Positions 5,627-12,935 of a stretch of 15,212 bases of DNA are shown here, piece by piece (within the stretch, counting starts at the first letter, position 1; each line of letters opens with the position of its first letter). The position numbers were made by a program, and so were the translations under genes. The notes under the pieces were generated by a model, which had not been told where the DNA came from, did not search any database, and was given only the letters and a program-made list of their open reading frames with translations. Source of the stretch: a bacterium (GTDB lineage Bacteria > Armatimonadota > HRBIN16). Where the stretch lies: contig JANWXG010000036.1 in the NCBI GenBank assembly GCA_025057335.1, positions 1 to 15,212 on the forward strand, written 5' to 3'.

Positions 5627-6821
5627 CTACCTGCCAGTAGCGTGGCGAGCGATTCTGGACCACCGGTTGCGCTCCCTACTGACGATGCTGGGAGTGATTA
5701 TCGGTGTGGCGTCGGCGTTGCTGCTTATCTCCATCGTGCAAGGTGTGAAAGCAGAGGTGACGCAGCAGATCGAGCAGTTCGGAGCGAACCTGCTGTTTGT
5801 GGTGCCTGGGCGAGTGGACGCTACGCAACCGTTCAATCCGATGAGCATCCTGGGGATTAGCACGCTCACGCGCGAAGATGTGCGGGCGGTAGAGCGCGTG
5901 TCTGGAGTCAAGCGGGCGTTACCAATCATGTTCATTGCGGGAGGCGCACGCAACGGCGACCGTTGGGCAGCGACTGCTATTGTGTTGGCGACCGAACCCG
6001 CGTGGCAGTACATCCGCAACACTCCGCTAGCGGAAGGTAGGTTCTTCACCCCGCAGGAGGCAGGAGAGCGCGTGTGTGTGCTGGCGCACGGCGTCAAACG
6101 GGAGCTGTTCGGCGAGGCAACCGCCCTAGGCAAGCAAGTGGTGATTAACCGGGTGCCGTTCCGTGTTGTAGGAGTGCTGCAGCCCGATGATTCCAGCAGC
6201 TCCTTCGGCAACATGGGATGGGACTACCTCATTTACCTGCCGCTAGATGCCGCACAGCGCGCGATGCGCTCCGACCAGATACACCGCATCGTGGTGCAGG
6301 CAGTACCCGGCGTGGAGCCCGACAGCCTAATAGAGAAAGTGAGAGAAGCAGTACGTCAAAGCCATTTGGGCAACGAGGATTTCACCATCCTCACCCAGAA
6401 AGACCTGCTTCGGCTCATCTACAGCGTGTTGAACCTGTTGCAGATTGCGCTCGCCGGAATCAGCAGTATCTCGTTGTTGGTCGGCGGTGTAGGCATCATG
6501 AACATCATGCTGGTCTCGGTAACCGAGCGTACGCGCGAAATCGGTATTCGGAAGGCGACAGGCGCACGCCAGCGCGACATCTTCTGGCAGTTTCTGACGG
6601 AGGCGGTGATCCTGTCCTTAACTGGAGGAGTGCTGGGCATCCTGCTAGCGGTTGCTGCGGCAGAAATCTTTCGGCATACCACCGTGTTGCAACCTCAGGT
6701 CACGCTCGGTGCGGTAGCGTTAGCCTTCGGTGTGAGTGTGCTGGTGGGCATCGCGTTTGGAGTCGCTCCCGCTATCCGCGCAGCACGCAAGGAGCCTATC
6801 GAGGCGTTGCGCTATGAGTGA
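5601..6821 (+). CDS. ABC transporter permease, MacB/FtsX family (no ATPase domain)
   Basis: 406 residues with MacB-type topology. TM1 is at about 26-48 (RSLLTMLGVIIGVASALL), followed by a roughly 230-residue extracytoplasmic domain, then three helices at about 278-307, 335-357 and 367-390. The conserved coupling segment TERTREIGIRKATGA follows the second helix. MacB-type pumps move substrates from the periplasm outward, or power other envelope work, by mechanotransmission. The nucleotide-binding domain is missing, as in split systems, and no ATPase gene is adjacent on this strand. The ATG at 5601 is forced by an in-frame TGA at 5595-5597 and overlaps the UroD-like gene by 26 nt. Its ribosome site is poor, so coupling to upstream translation is likely. 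It may share the ATPase encoded at 8484-9209, but this is inference. Confidence 0.87.
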   Translation: MRGKGAWSDYLPVAWRAILDHRLRSLLTMLGVIIGVASALLLISIVQGVKAEVTQQIEQFGANLLFVVPGRVDATQPFNPMSILGISTLTREDVRAVERVSGVKRALPIMFIAGGARNGDRWAATAIVLATEPAWQYIRNTPLAEGRFFTPQEAGERVCVLAHGVKRELFGEATALGKQVVINRVPFRVVGVLQPDDSSSSFGNMGWDYLIYLPLDAAQRAMRSDQIHRIVVQAVPGVEPDSLIEKVREAVRQSHLGNEDFTILTQKDLLRLIYSVLNLLQIALAGISSISLLVGGVGIMNIMLVSVTERTREIGIRKATGARQRDIFWQFLTEAVILSLTGGVLGILLAVAAAEIFRHTTVLQPQVTLGAVALAFGVSVLVGIAFGVAPAIRAARKEPIEALRYE

Positions 6822-6846
6822 AGACATTCAATAAGGAAGCAAGAAG

Positions 6847-7791
6847 ATGCGTCGTATCCGCAAAGCACTGATCACCGCGGCGGGGCGAGGAACTCGCCAA
6901 TTCCCCGCCACACGCACTTTGCAAAAGGAGATGCTCCCCGTCGTCGACCGCGATGGAATAACCAAACCGGCTTTACAGTTGTTGGTAGAAGAGGCGGTAG
7001 AGTCGGGCGTCGAACAGGTAGGCATCGTGGTCAATCCCGAATCGGAAGCGGTCATCCGCGCTTACTTCGGCGCGCTGACACCAGAGGAGGCGCGCTGGGA
7101 GAACGACAAACACTGGCTCTACCAACAAGCGGAGTATCTGCAGCATCTGGGCGAGCGAGTGGTAACCATCGTGCAGCAAGAGCCGCTGGGTCTGGGGCAT
7201 GCGGTGTACCTCGCCCGCGAGTTCGTGGGCGAGGAACCGTTCGTGATGTATTTGGGCGACCACGTGTTGCTTTCCCATACGGAGAAGCGGTGTACCGAGC
7301 AGGTGCTAGAGATATACGCCCGCACGGGCGGCACCCTCTCCGCCGTGCGCCGCACGCCGGAAGAGCGCGTCCCCCTATATGGCACGCTATCTGGAGAGCC
7401 GCTTGCCGAGATGCCGCACGTCTTGCAGGTGACCGCGATGCGCGAAAAGCCCACCATCGAGGAGGCGCGCGCCCACCTGCGCGTGCCTACCCTGCCCGAG
7501 GGAACCTACTACTGCTTCTTCGGCATTAACCTCTTCCCACCCCAACTGTTCGAGTGTCTGGAACGCATGATAGCGGAAGGGCGCCGAATGCGAGGAGAGT
7601 TCCAGCTGACTACTGCTCAGCAGATGCTGATGGAGCAGGGCAACTACTACGCCTGCGAGGTGATGGGCGAGGCGCTGGACATCGGCATCCCACAGGGCTA
7701 TTTGGAGGCGCAAGTAGCGCTGGGACTAGCGGGAACTTATGGGGGTGACCTGCGACAATGGGTGCGTGGACGCGGGGGACGTAGCGGATGA
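6847..7791 (+). CDS. galU: UTP--glucose-1-phosphate uridylyltransferase-like nucleotidyltransferase
   Basis: Enzymes of this family make UDP-glucose (or another NDP-sugar) from the sugar 1-phosphate for envelope polysaccharides and glycosylation. The signature GRGTRQFPATRTLQKEMLP (13-31) is the nucleotide-binding loop. QQEPLGLGHAV (110-120) and MREKP (198-202) are also GalU-like. Differences from typical GalU: a 4-5-residue insertion between PVVD and KPALQ (34-41), and YLGDHV at 135-140 where a DD pair is common. It could therefore be a GalU relative with another sugar or nucleotide preference. An AAGGAA site lies 8 nt before the ATG. The stop overlaps the start of the next gene as ATGA. The 25-nt gap from the permease suggests one transcript from the UroD-like gene on. 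Confidence 0.8.
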   Translation: MRRIRKALITAAGRGTRQFPATRTLQKEMLPVVDRDGITKPALQLLVEEAVESGVEQVGIVVNPESEAVIRAYFGALTPEEARWENDKHWLYQQAEYLQHLGERVVTIVQQEPLGLGHAVYLAREFVGEEPFVMYLGDHVLLSHTEKRCTEQVLEIYARTGGTLSAVRRTPEERVPLYGTLSGEPLAEMPHVLQVTAMREKPTIEEARAHLRVPTLPEGTYYCFFGINLFPPQLFECLERMIAEGRRMRGEFQLTTAQQMLMEQGNYYACEVMGEALDIGIPQGYLEAQVALGLAGTYGGDLRQWVRGRGGRSG

Positions 7792-8447
7792 AGCCCAAAG
7801 TGTTGGTGTCTTGGTCTACGGGCAAAGATAGCGCGTGGTGCCTGCATCTGTTGCGCCAGAGCGGCGCATGGGAGGTTGTCGGTCTTGTCACGACGGTCAA
7901 TGTGGTGTTCGGCAGGGTGTCTATGCACGGCGTGCGGGAGGAGCTGCTGGAGCGACAGGCGCAGGTGGCGGGGCTGTCTTTATGGAAGGTGCCCCTTCCC
8001 TACCCTTGTCCGAACGAGGCATATGAGTCCGCCATGCGCGAGCTGATAGCGCGAGCGAAGCAGGCGGGTGTGAGCCATTTCGCCTTTGGAGACCTGTTTC
8101 TGCAAGACATTCGCGACTACCGGGAACGCCAGCTGGCGGGCACGGGCATCGCGCCGCTGTTTCCGCTATGGGGTGTGGATACGCGCCAGCTGGTCGGGGA
8201 GATGATTGCCTCTGGTGTACAAGCTGTGGTGAGCTGCGTGGACTCTCGCCAGATACCCGCTGCTCTCGTTGGACATGCTCTCGACGAGACGTTCTTACAA
8301 GCGCTGCCCCCTACCGCCGACCCCTGCGGTGAGAACGGTGAATACCACACCTTTTGCACAGCGGGACCGATGTTCTCCTCTCCCCTGCGTGTGCAGCGAG
8401 GAGAGGTAGTGGAACGGGATGGGTTCGTGTACATCGACCTCTTCTGA
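7788..8447 (+). CDS. DPH6-family (diphthine--ammonia ligase-like) ATP-binding protein
   Basis: 219 residues of the adenine-nucleotide alpha-hydrolase, PP-loop-like family that includes eukaryotic/archaeal DPH6, the last enzyme of diphthamide synthesis on elongation factor 2. Motifs: ATP-binding STGKDS at 10-15, MHGVR at 46-50, FGDLFLQDIRDYRE at 100-113, PLFPLWG at 123-129, and the family signature GENGEYHTF at 181-189. All lie where DPH6 has them, so this is an active-looking enzyme. Bacteria are not known to carry diphthamide, so its real amide-forming or AMP-transferring substrate is unknown. The ATG overlaps the galU stop (ATGA). It ends 36 nt from a convergent ABC gene. Family call secure; function unresolved. 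Confidence 0.85.
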   Translation: MKPKVLVSWSTGKDSAWCLHLLRQSGAWEVVGLVTTVNVVFGRVSMHGVREELLERQAQVAGLSLWKVPLPYPCPNEAYESAMRELIARAKQAGVSHFAFGDLFLQDIRDYRERQLAGTGIAPLFPLWGVDTRQLVGEMIASGVQAVVSCVDSRQIPAALVGHALDETFLQALPPTADPCGENGEYHTFCTAGPMFSSPLRVQRGEVVERDGFVYIDLF

Positions 8448-8483
8448 ACAAGGGGAGCAGGGACAGAAGCCCAACCTCCTGAC

Positions 8484-9209
8484 CTACAGTTCGTGTGTAA
8501 CGGCAGGGCGCTGTATCTCGTCCTTGACGATGCGTCCGTCCTCTAGGACAACCACTCGGTCCGCCTCCTGCGCCAAGCGCTCATCGTGTGTCACGACCAC
8601 AAAGGCGGTTCCCGTCTCGCGGTTCATGAAGCGCATCATCTCGAACACGGCGAATCCGTTCTTGCTGTCCAGGTTACCTGTCGGTTCATCTGCCAGCACT
8701 AGTTCGGGGTTGTTCGCGAGCGCGCGCACAATGGCTACCCGTTGCTGCTGCCCGCCCGACAGTTGGTTTGGGCGATAGTTCAGGCGGTCGCCCAAGCCAA
8801 CGCGCACAAGCAGCTCCTTAACGCGGTTGCGGTTCTGCTCCACCATGCGCGCTCCCACAATCTTGCAGGGCAACAGGGCGTTCTCCATCACGGTGAATTC
8901 GGGTAACAGGTAGTGGAACTGAAACACAAACCCCATGTAGCGACTGCGCAGGGCGGCGCGCTCCTCTTCCGAAAGGTCGGCGGCGTTTCTGCCCGCTAGC
9001 CATACCTGCCCTGACGTCGGTGTGTCCAGCAAGCCGATGATGTTGAGCAAAGTGGTCTTGCCCGATCCCGATGCGCCCAGCACTACTAAGAACTCGCCGC
9101 GACGCACTTGTAGGTTGATGTCTAGCAGAGCAGGAGTAGGCACCGCGCCTTCGTATACCTTGTCTACGTGGCGTAGCTCACACACCACGTCGCCGTTGCG
9201 CTCCAGCAT
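8484..9209 (-). CDS. ABC transporter ATP-binding protein (LolD/MacB type)
   Basis: The 241-residue cytoplasmic motor of a MacB/Lol-type transporter. Walker A GASGSGKT is at 45-52, the Q-loop Gln at 97, signature LSGGQ at 150-154, Walker B LVLADE at 170-175 with the following PTGNLDS, and the switch His208 in VVVTHDE. All catalytic residues are present. The ATG at 9209 is preferred over the longer open frame because GGGGAGG (9216-9222) precedes it by 6 nt, and MLERNGDVVCELRHVDKVY is the normal family N-terminus. It starts 2 nt after the permease stop, with its ribosome site inside the permease gene, so the two are translationally coupled. It is the third gene of the adaptor-permease-ATPase operon and ends convergent to the DPH6-like gene. 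Highly secure family; substrate unknown. Confidence 0.94.
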   Translation of the reverse strand: MLERNGDVVCELRHVDKVYEGAVPTPALLDINLQVRRGEFLVVLGASGSGKTTLLNIIGLLDTPTSGQVWLAGRNAADLSEEERAALRSRYMGFVFQFHYLLPEFTVMENALLPCKIVGARMVEQNRNRVKELLVRVGLGDRLNYRPNQLSGGQQQRVAIVRALANNPELVLADEPTGNLDSKNGFAVFEMMRFMNRETGTAFVVVTHDERLAQEADRVVVLEDGRIVKDEIQRPAVTHEL

Positions 9210-9211
9210 GG

Positions 9212-10462
9212 CTATCCTCCCCGAATCACCTCTATCGCATTCACTCGTGCAGCGCGCCAGGCAGGATACCACGACGCCGCTAGCCCCACCAGCACAGCAA
9301 TGACAATGGCGCGTATTACCAGGTCGGGCGTGAGGTCGAAGGGAAACACCTCCGCCGTACGCCCTGTTTCGCTCACCTGCACGCGAATGCTATACAGCGC
9401 GAGGCTCAGCGCCACTCCCTGTATCGCCCCCGCGATGGCTCCGAAGAAGGCGAGCAGCGTGCCCTCGATGGCGAAAATCTGCAGTATCTGGCGGTTGGTG
9501 GCGCCGATGGCTTTGAGGATGCCGATTTCGCGCAGGCGCGTTACCACTGAGGTAATCATGATGCTAGCGATGCCGAAGCCCGCCGCGATAGTGGTGAACA
9601 CCAGGATGAGGTTTGAGGACTGTGACTGCGCCCGCAAGCCACTTAAGAGCTGCTGGTTGTCTTCCATCCACGAGCGCGTCTCGTAGGGAACCTGCAGGGC
9701 AATCTGCTGCGCGAGGTCTTTCGCCTCGAAGATGCGCTGCAGTTTCAAGCCGATGGTGGTGACGGCGTTGCCCACGCCGAACAGGCTTTGCGCGTCGCGC
9801 AAGGGGATGAACACGGTGGCGCTGTCCACAGCGCTGAAGCCCGTGTCGAAGATGCCTGCGACCGTGTAGTTGCCGACGTTGCCCTCGGCGCTGACCACGC
9901 GAATCTTGTCGCCCAGCTTCAACGCGAACTCGTCCGCCAGCTTGAAGCCCACCACCGCCTCGCCGCCATTGAGCCCGAAGAAGCGTCCCTGCACTAGCTT
10001 GGACTGGATGTCGACCACACCGTTGTGCTTCTCAGGAAACACTCCGACAACGGTGACCGCTTTGCGCTTCTCGTTGCGGTTGACGAACGCTTGCCCCTCC
10101 ACGACAGGCGACACGGCGCGGATGTTGTCGCTGAAGGTGGGTAGCCGCGCCTCCCAGCTCTGCCAATCCTCGATTTTGCGCTTCTGCTGCTGTAGCTTCA
10201 CACGCTCGCCGAGGTAGAGCACTCCGTTAGCGGTAGCCACCTCCCACACAGCGATGGGCTTGCGCTCAGGCTGGCGAATCACTACATGGGGAATGGCGCC
10301 TGTGACACTGCTGATGAGCCGTTTCTGCAGACCGCCAATCAGCGCACCTAAGAAGATAATCAACGTGACGCTTACCGCGACCACGCCCATCGTGAGTAGC
10401 GTCTGCCCCTTGTAGTAGAGCAGATGGCGGATTGCCACACTGAATGAGAAGCGGTCAATCAT
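9212..10462 (-). CDS. ABC transporter permease, MacB/LolC family
   Basis: 416 residues. TM1 is at about 22-44 (TLLTMGVVAVSVTLIIFLGAL), followed by a large periplasmic domain and a C-terminal bundle of three helices, the last at about 382-403. The coupling segment TRLREIGILKAIGATNRQ follows the second helix, and the end WYPAWRAARVNAIEVIRGG is typical of FtsX-domain permeases. With the ATPase and adaptor it would form an inner-membrane pump that ejects substrate through an outer-membrane channel (MacAB-TolC-like), or a related export complex. The ATG at 10462 has GGAGGAGG (10468-10475) 5 nt upstream. It lies 63 nt after the adaptor stop. It is more Lol-like (LolC/E) in its termini than the 5601-6821 permease, but presence of an adaptor argues for MacB-type efflux. 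Confidence 0.9.
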   Translation of the reverse strand: MIDRFSFSVAIRHLLYYKGQTLLTMGVVAVSVTLIIFLGALIGGLQKRLISSVTGAIPHVVIRQPERKPIAVWEVATANGVLYLGERVKLQQQKRKIEDWQSWEARLPTFSDNIRAVSPVVEGQAFVNRNEKRKAVTVVGVFPEKHNGVVDIQSKLVQGRFFGLNGGEAVVGFKLADEFALKLGDKIRVVSAEGNVGNYTVAGIFDTGFSAVDSATVFIPLRDAQSLFGVGNAVTTIGLKLQRIFEAKDLAQQIALQVPYETRSWMEDNQQLLSGLRAQSQSSNLILVFTTIAAGFGIASIMITSVVTRLREIGILKAIGATNRQILQIFAIEGTLLAFFGAIAGAIQGVALSLALYSIRVQVSETGRTAEVFPFDLTPDLVIRAIVIAVLVGLAASWYPAWRAARVNAIEVIRGG

Positions 10463-10525
10463 CGGTTCCTCCTCCAGTGGTTTTCACCATCGCACGCACG
10501 CCGTCAGGGTCGGTTTTTCCAGCGG

Positions 10526-11968
10526 CTACCCTCCACTGCTCAGCTGCGGGGTCGCCTTCTGTCCTTCACGCACGCGCAGCGCCTGCTTCACCACGAGGTC
10601 TTGCAGGCTCAGCCCTTCTACCGCTATCGCCTCCTCGCCTCGCACAAGGACTTGGACGGGCTTAAGGCGCACTACTCCCCCCTCGACTACAAACACCGCC
10701 TCGCCACTGCGGGCGACCACTGCGCTCGCAGGCACAGTCAGCGCGCCCTGCAGACGTTTGACCTCTACGCTCACGTCCACTGTCATGTCGGGACGCAGGA
10801 AGGGCGGTATCTGCACAGGTTTCAAGCGCACCGTGACGACACCGCGCTGCGTATCGATTTCAGGACCTACCTGCGTAACGATGGCGCGGAAAGGTTGGTT
10901 GCGATAGGCAGGCGCCACCACCGTCGCCGATTGTCCTGCTGCCAATGCCGGTAGGTTCGCTTCGTCGGTTTCCATGATGATTTCTACACGGCGCAGGTCT
11001 GCTAGTGAGAGCAGGCTCTGTCCGGGCAGCACGCTCTGTCCCGGCTCCACGTTGCGCCGCACCACAATGCCCCCGATGGGCGCAAACACATCGCGTTGAC
11101 GCAGGCGTTCCTCCACTAGTCGCCTGTTCGCCTCCGCCTGACGCAGGCGTGCCCGCGCAACTTCTACCTCCTCGCGCAGCGGCTGGCGTAGCAGCAGCTG
11201 CAGGTTCGCTCGTGCTGCGCGCACCGACTGCTCATAGCTCGCCCGTGCCGATTGCACTTCCGCTCGCGCGGCTTCGATCTCCTCTGGACGGGCAGGCTGA
11301 CGCGCCAGCGCTACCTGTGCCCGTGCGTTCTCCTCGGCGGCACGCGCCGCTTCTAGGGCGGTCTCCGCCTTCTCGAGGTCGGCACGACTCAGGGCGCCCG
11401 CTTCATATAGCTGGCGCGTGCGACGCAGGTCTGCCTCCGCCTGCTTGCGTCGCGATTCGGCTTCCACCAGCACCGCCTGCGCACGAGCGACCTCCTCGGC
11501 ACGCCCCCCAGATTCCAGCTGCTTGAGCCGTTGCAAGGCGGCTTCCAGACGGGCACGACCGACTTGCTCTGCCTGCTCTAGCTCGGCACGAGCACGAGCG
11601 ACTTCCTCCGGGAGGCTGCCCCGCGATACCTGTTGTAACTCACGCTGGGCGGTCTCGACCGCCGCGCGCGCTGCGTTCCATTGTTCTAAGAGCTCCTCCC
11701 GCCGCAGGCGCGCGACAAGCTGACCCGGCTGCACTATGTCGCCCTCTCGTACCAACACCTCGCTCACCACGCCGCCCGTCTCGCTACCCACCTCGCTCTG
11801 TACCAGCGCTCGCACTCGCCCCGTCGCGACCACCACCTCCACCACGTCCCGCGATGCCGGACGCACCACCTCCACTCGCGGGGCAGGTAACGCCAACCGC
11901 ACCCCGACAATCACCGCCAAAATCGCTGCTATTCCTATTCCGACGAGCCACTTCCTTCGTTGGCGCAC
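10526..11968 (-). CDS. Periplasmic adaptor (membrane fusion protein), MacA/HlyD family
   Basis: 480 residues, anchored by an N-terminal helix (about 7-27). The biotinyl-lipoyl half-domains flank a long alpha-helical hairpin: the first near 58-90 (GGVVSEVLVREGDIVQPGQLV), the second near 293-322 (VFAPIGGIVVRRNVEPGQSV). Beta-barrel and membrane-proximal domains follow. The hairpin arms (about 95-187 and 195-287) are very Ala/Arg/Glu-rich coiled coil. Its tip shows R183-x3-L187-x6-S194, the RLS pattern that AcrA/MacA use to contact TolC. The start is GTG at 11968 with GAGGTG (11976-11981) 7 nt upstream. It is the first gene of the tripartite operon, behind a TATAAT box. No outer-membrane partner is encoded in this window, so it must be elsewhere. 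Confidence 0.92.
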   Translation of the reverse strand: MRQRRKWLVGIGIAAILAVIVGVRLALPAPRVEVVRPASRDVVEVVVATGRVRALVQSEVGSETGGVVSEVLVREGDIVQPGQLVARLRREELLEQWNAARAAVETAQRELQQVSRGSLPEEVARARAELEQAEQVGRARLEAALQRLKQLESGGRAEEVARAQAVLVEAESRRKQAEADLRRTRQLYEAGALSRADLEKAETALEAARAAEENARAQVALARQPARPEEIEAARAEVQSARASYEQSVRAARANLQLLLRQPLREEVEVARARLRQAEANRRLVEERLRQRDVFAPIGGIVVRRNVEPGQSVLPGQSLLSLADLRRVEIIMETDEANLPALAAGQSATVVAPAYRNQPFRAIVTQVGPEIDTQRGVVTVRLKPVQIPPFLRPDMTVDVSVEVKRLQGALTVPASAVVARSGEAVFVVEGGVVRLKPVQVLVRGEEAIAVEGLSLQDLVVKQALRVREGQKATPQLSSGG

Positions 11969-11999
11969 CGTCGCTCACCTCAACGGTCGAATAGATTGC

Positions 12000-12005
12000 A
12001 TTATA
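12000..12005 (-). promoter_or_regulatory. -10 box (TATAAT) of the adaptor-permease-ATPase operon
   Basis: A perfect TATAAT on the minus strand, 31 nt before the adaptor GTG, giving a predicted leader of about 25 nt. No good -35 is visible 16-18 bp upstream (AAGCCC-like), so an activator or another sigma factor may be involved. Confidence 0.55.
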
Positions 12006-12086
12006 AGGATACCCGCTACGAGGGGCTTTTGTTCGCGATTCGGAAAACCTCTCCCCCACCCGCGCCGAAGAGGCATCTCCCTTTGG

Positions 12087-12099
12087 CGGGCGGAGCCCG
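12087..12099. terminator. Small GC hairpin between comF and the adaptor operon
   Basis: CGGGC-GGA-GCCCG, a perfect 5-bp stem with a 3-nt loop, lies 66 nt beyond the comF stop and upstream of the adaptor promoter. No U-tract follows on either strand, so termination is only suggested by position. The remaining sequence of the 196-bp gap (11969-12164) shows nothing else I can name. Confidence 0.25.
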
Positions 12100-12164
12100 A
12101 GCCGCAACGGAAGCACGCCCACCGTGACAATTTTGAGAGCGCGTTCCTTCGCCTCCTCGGTGAG

Positions 12165-12902
12165 CTAATACCCCGAGGCGCTCGTCTGCAAAGGCTCATG
12201 CGCCACTGTATAGGCAAACACTCGCCTCGCTCCCGCCGCCAGCAGCGCCCGCGTCGCCTCGTTGAGAGTACTTCCCGTAGTCCACACGTCGTCGAGAAGC
12301 AACACGCTCTTGCCTGCTATCGCCTGCGGCTGCACCACCCGAAAGGCATCTCGCACATTGTCGCGACGCTCTGACTCGCCTAATCCGACCTGCGGCTGGC
12401 GGTAAGCTACACGCTCTAACACGTTCCCCAGCAGAGGTAATCCTGTGTTGCGACAGAACTCGCGAGCGAGCAGCAGGCTCTGGTTGAAACCACGCTCTCG
12501 CTCGCGCCGAGAGTGAATCGGAAGAGGGAGGACGGCCTCCGCTGCGTGTAGTGGCTCAGTGAGTGGCGTCTGCCAACCCTGCACGAGCAATTGAGCCAGC
12601 GCCGGAGCCAGCGACGGGCGTGCCTCGTATTTAAAACGGTGTATCGCAGCACGCACCACTCCTCGGTATCGGGCGACAGCGCGCACCGCTTCTGGTACGG
12701 GAGGCTGTGCAAGGCAGAAGGGACAGAAGCGCTGTGGGTCTATGGGCGTGCCACAGCGAGCACACACGGGCAGGGGGATGTAAGGGATATGGTCAGCACA
12801 CTCTTTGCACCAACCCTCCCAACCCACCAGCGCGCAGGAGGCGCAGCGTGGCGGATACAGCATATCCAAAAGCTCCTGACAGAGGGTCTGCCACCAGCTC
12901 AT
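12165..12902 (-). CDS. comF: ComF family protein (phosphoribosyltransferase-like, competence-related)
   Basis: 245 residues. The N-terminal zinc-ribbon-like part has four CxxC pairs (Cys20/23, 32/35, 47/50, 60/63). The C-terminal type I phosphoribosyltransferase fold carries the PRPP-binding loop VLLLDDVWTTGSTL (200-213) and the RRERERGFNQ segment typical of ComF/GntX. In competent bacteria ComF is needed for DNA uptake, probably handling the incoming single strand; in others (GntX) the role is unclear. ATG at 12902 is chosen because GGAGG (12909-12913) sits 6 nt before it. A TTG seven codons upstream would overlap that site. It follows xerD by 33 nt on the same strand. Highly secure family. 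Confidence 0.92.
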   Translation of the reverse strand: MSWWQTLCQELLDMLYPPRCASCALVGWEGWCKECADHIPYIPLPVCARCGTPIDPQRFCPFCLAQPPVPEAVRAVARYRGVVRAAIHRFKYEARPSLAPALAQLLVQGWQTPLTEPLHAAEAVLPLPIHSRRERERGFNQSLLLAREFCRNTGLPLLGNVLERVAYRQPQVGLGESERRDNVRDAFRVVQPQAIAGKSVLLLDDVWTTGSTLNEATRALLAAGARRVFAYTVAHEPLQTSASGY

Positions 12903-12908
12903 CGCCCC

Positions 12909-12913
12909 CCTCC
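12909..12913 (-). promoter_or_regulatory. Ribosome binding site deciding the comF start
   Basis: GGAGG, 6 nt before the ATG at 12902. It lies within the coding sequence of the alternative TTG-started reading (12923), which argues against that longer form. Confidence 0.75.
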
Positions 12914-12935
12914 ACCAATGCAATCTGGCTGGACT

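Noticed and set aside
10601..11526. Plus-strand open frames opposite the adaptor gene
   Set aside because: They are antisense shadows caused by the Ala/Arg/Glu-rich, GC-biased coiled-coil codons, with Pro/Arg-rich products that match nothing.
12903..12923. TTG start for ComF seven codons upstream
   Set aside because: It would place the start upstream of a strong ribosome site that fits the ATG at 12902, and the added residues are not part of the family.
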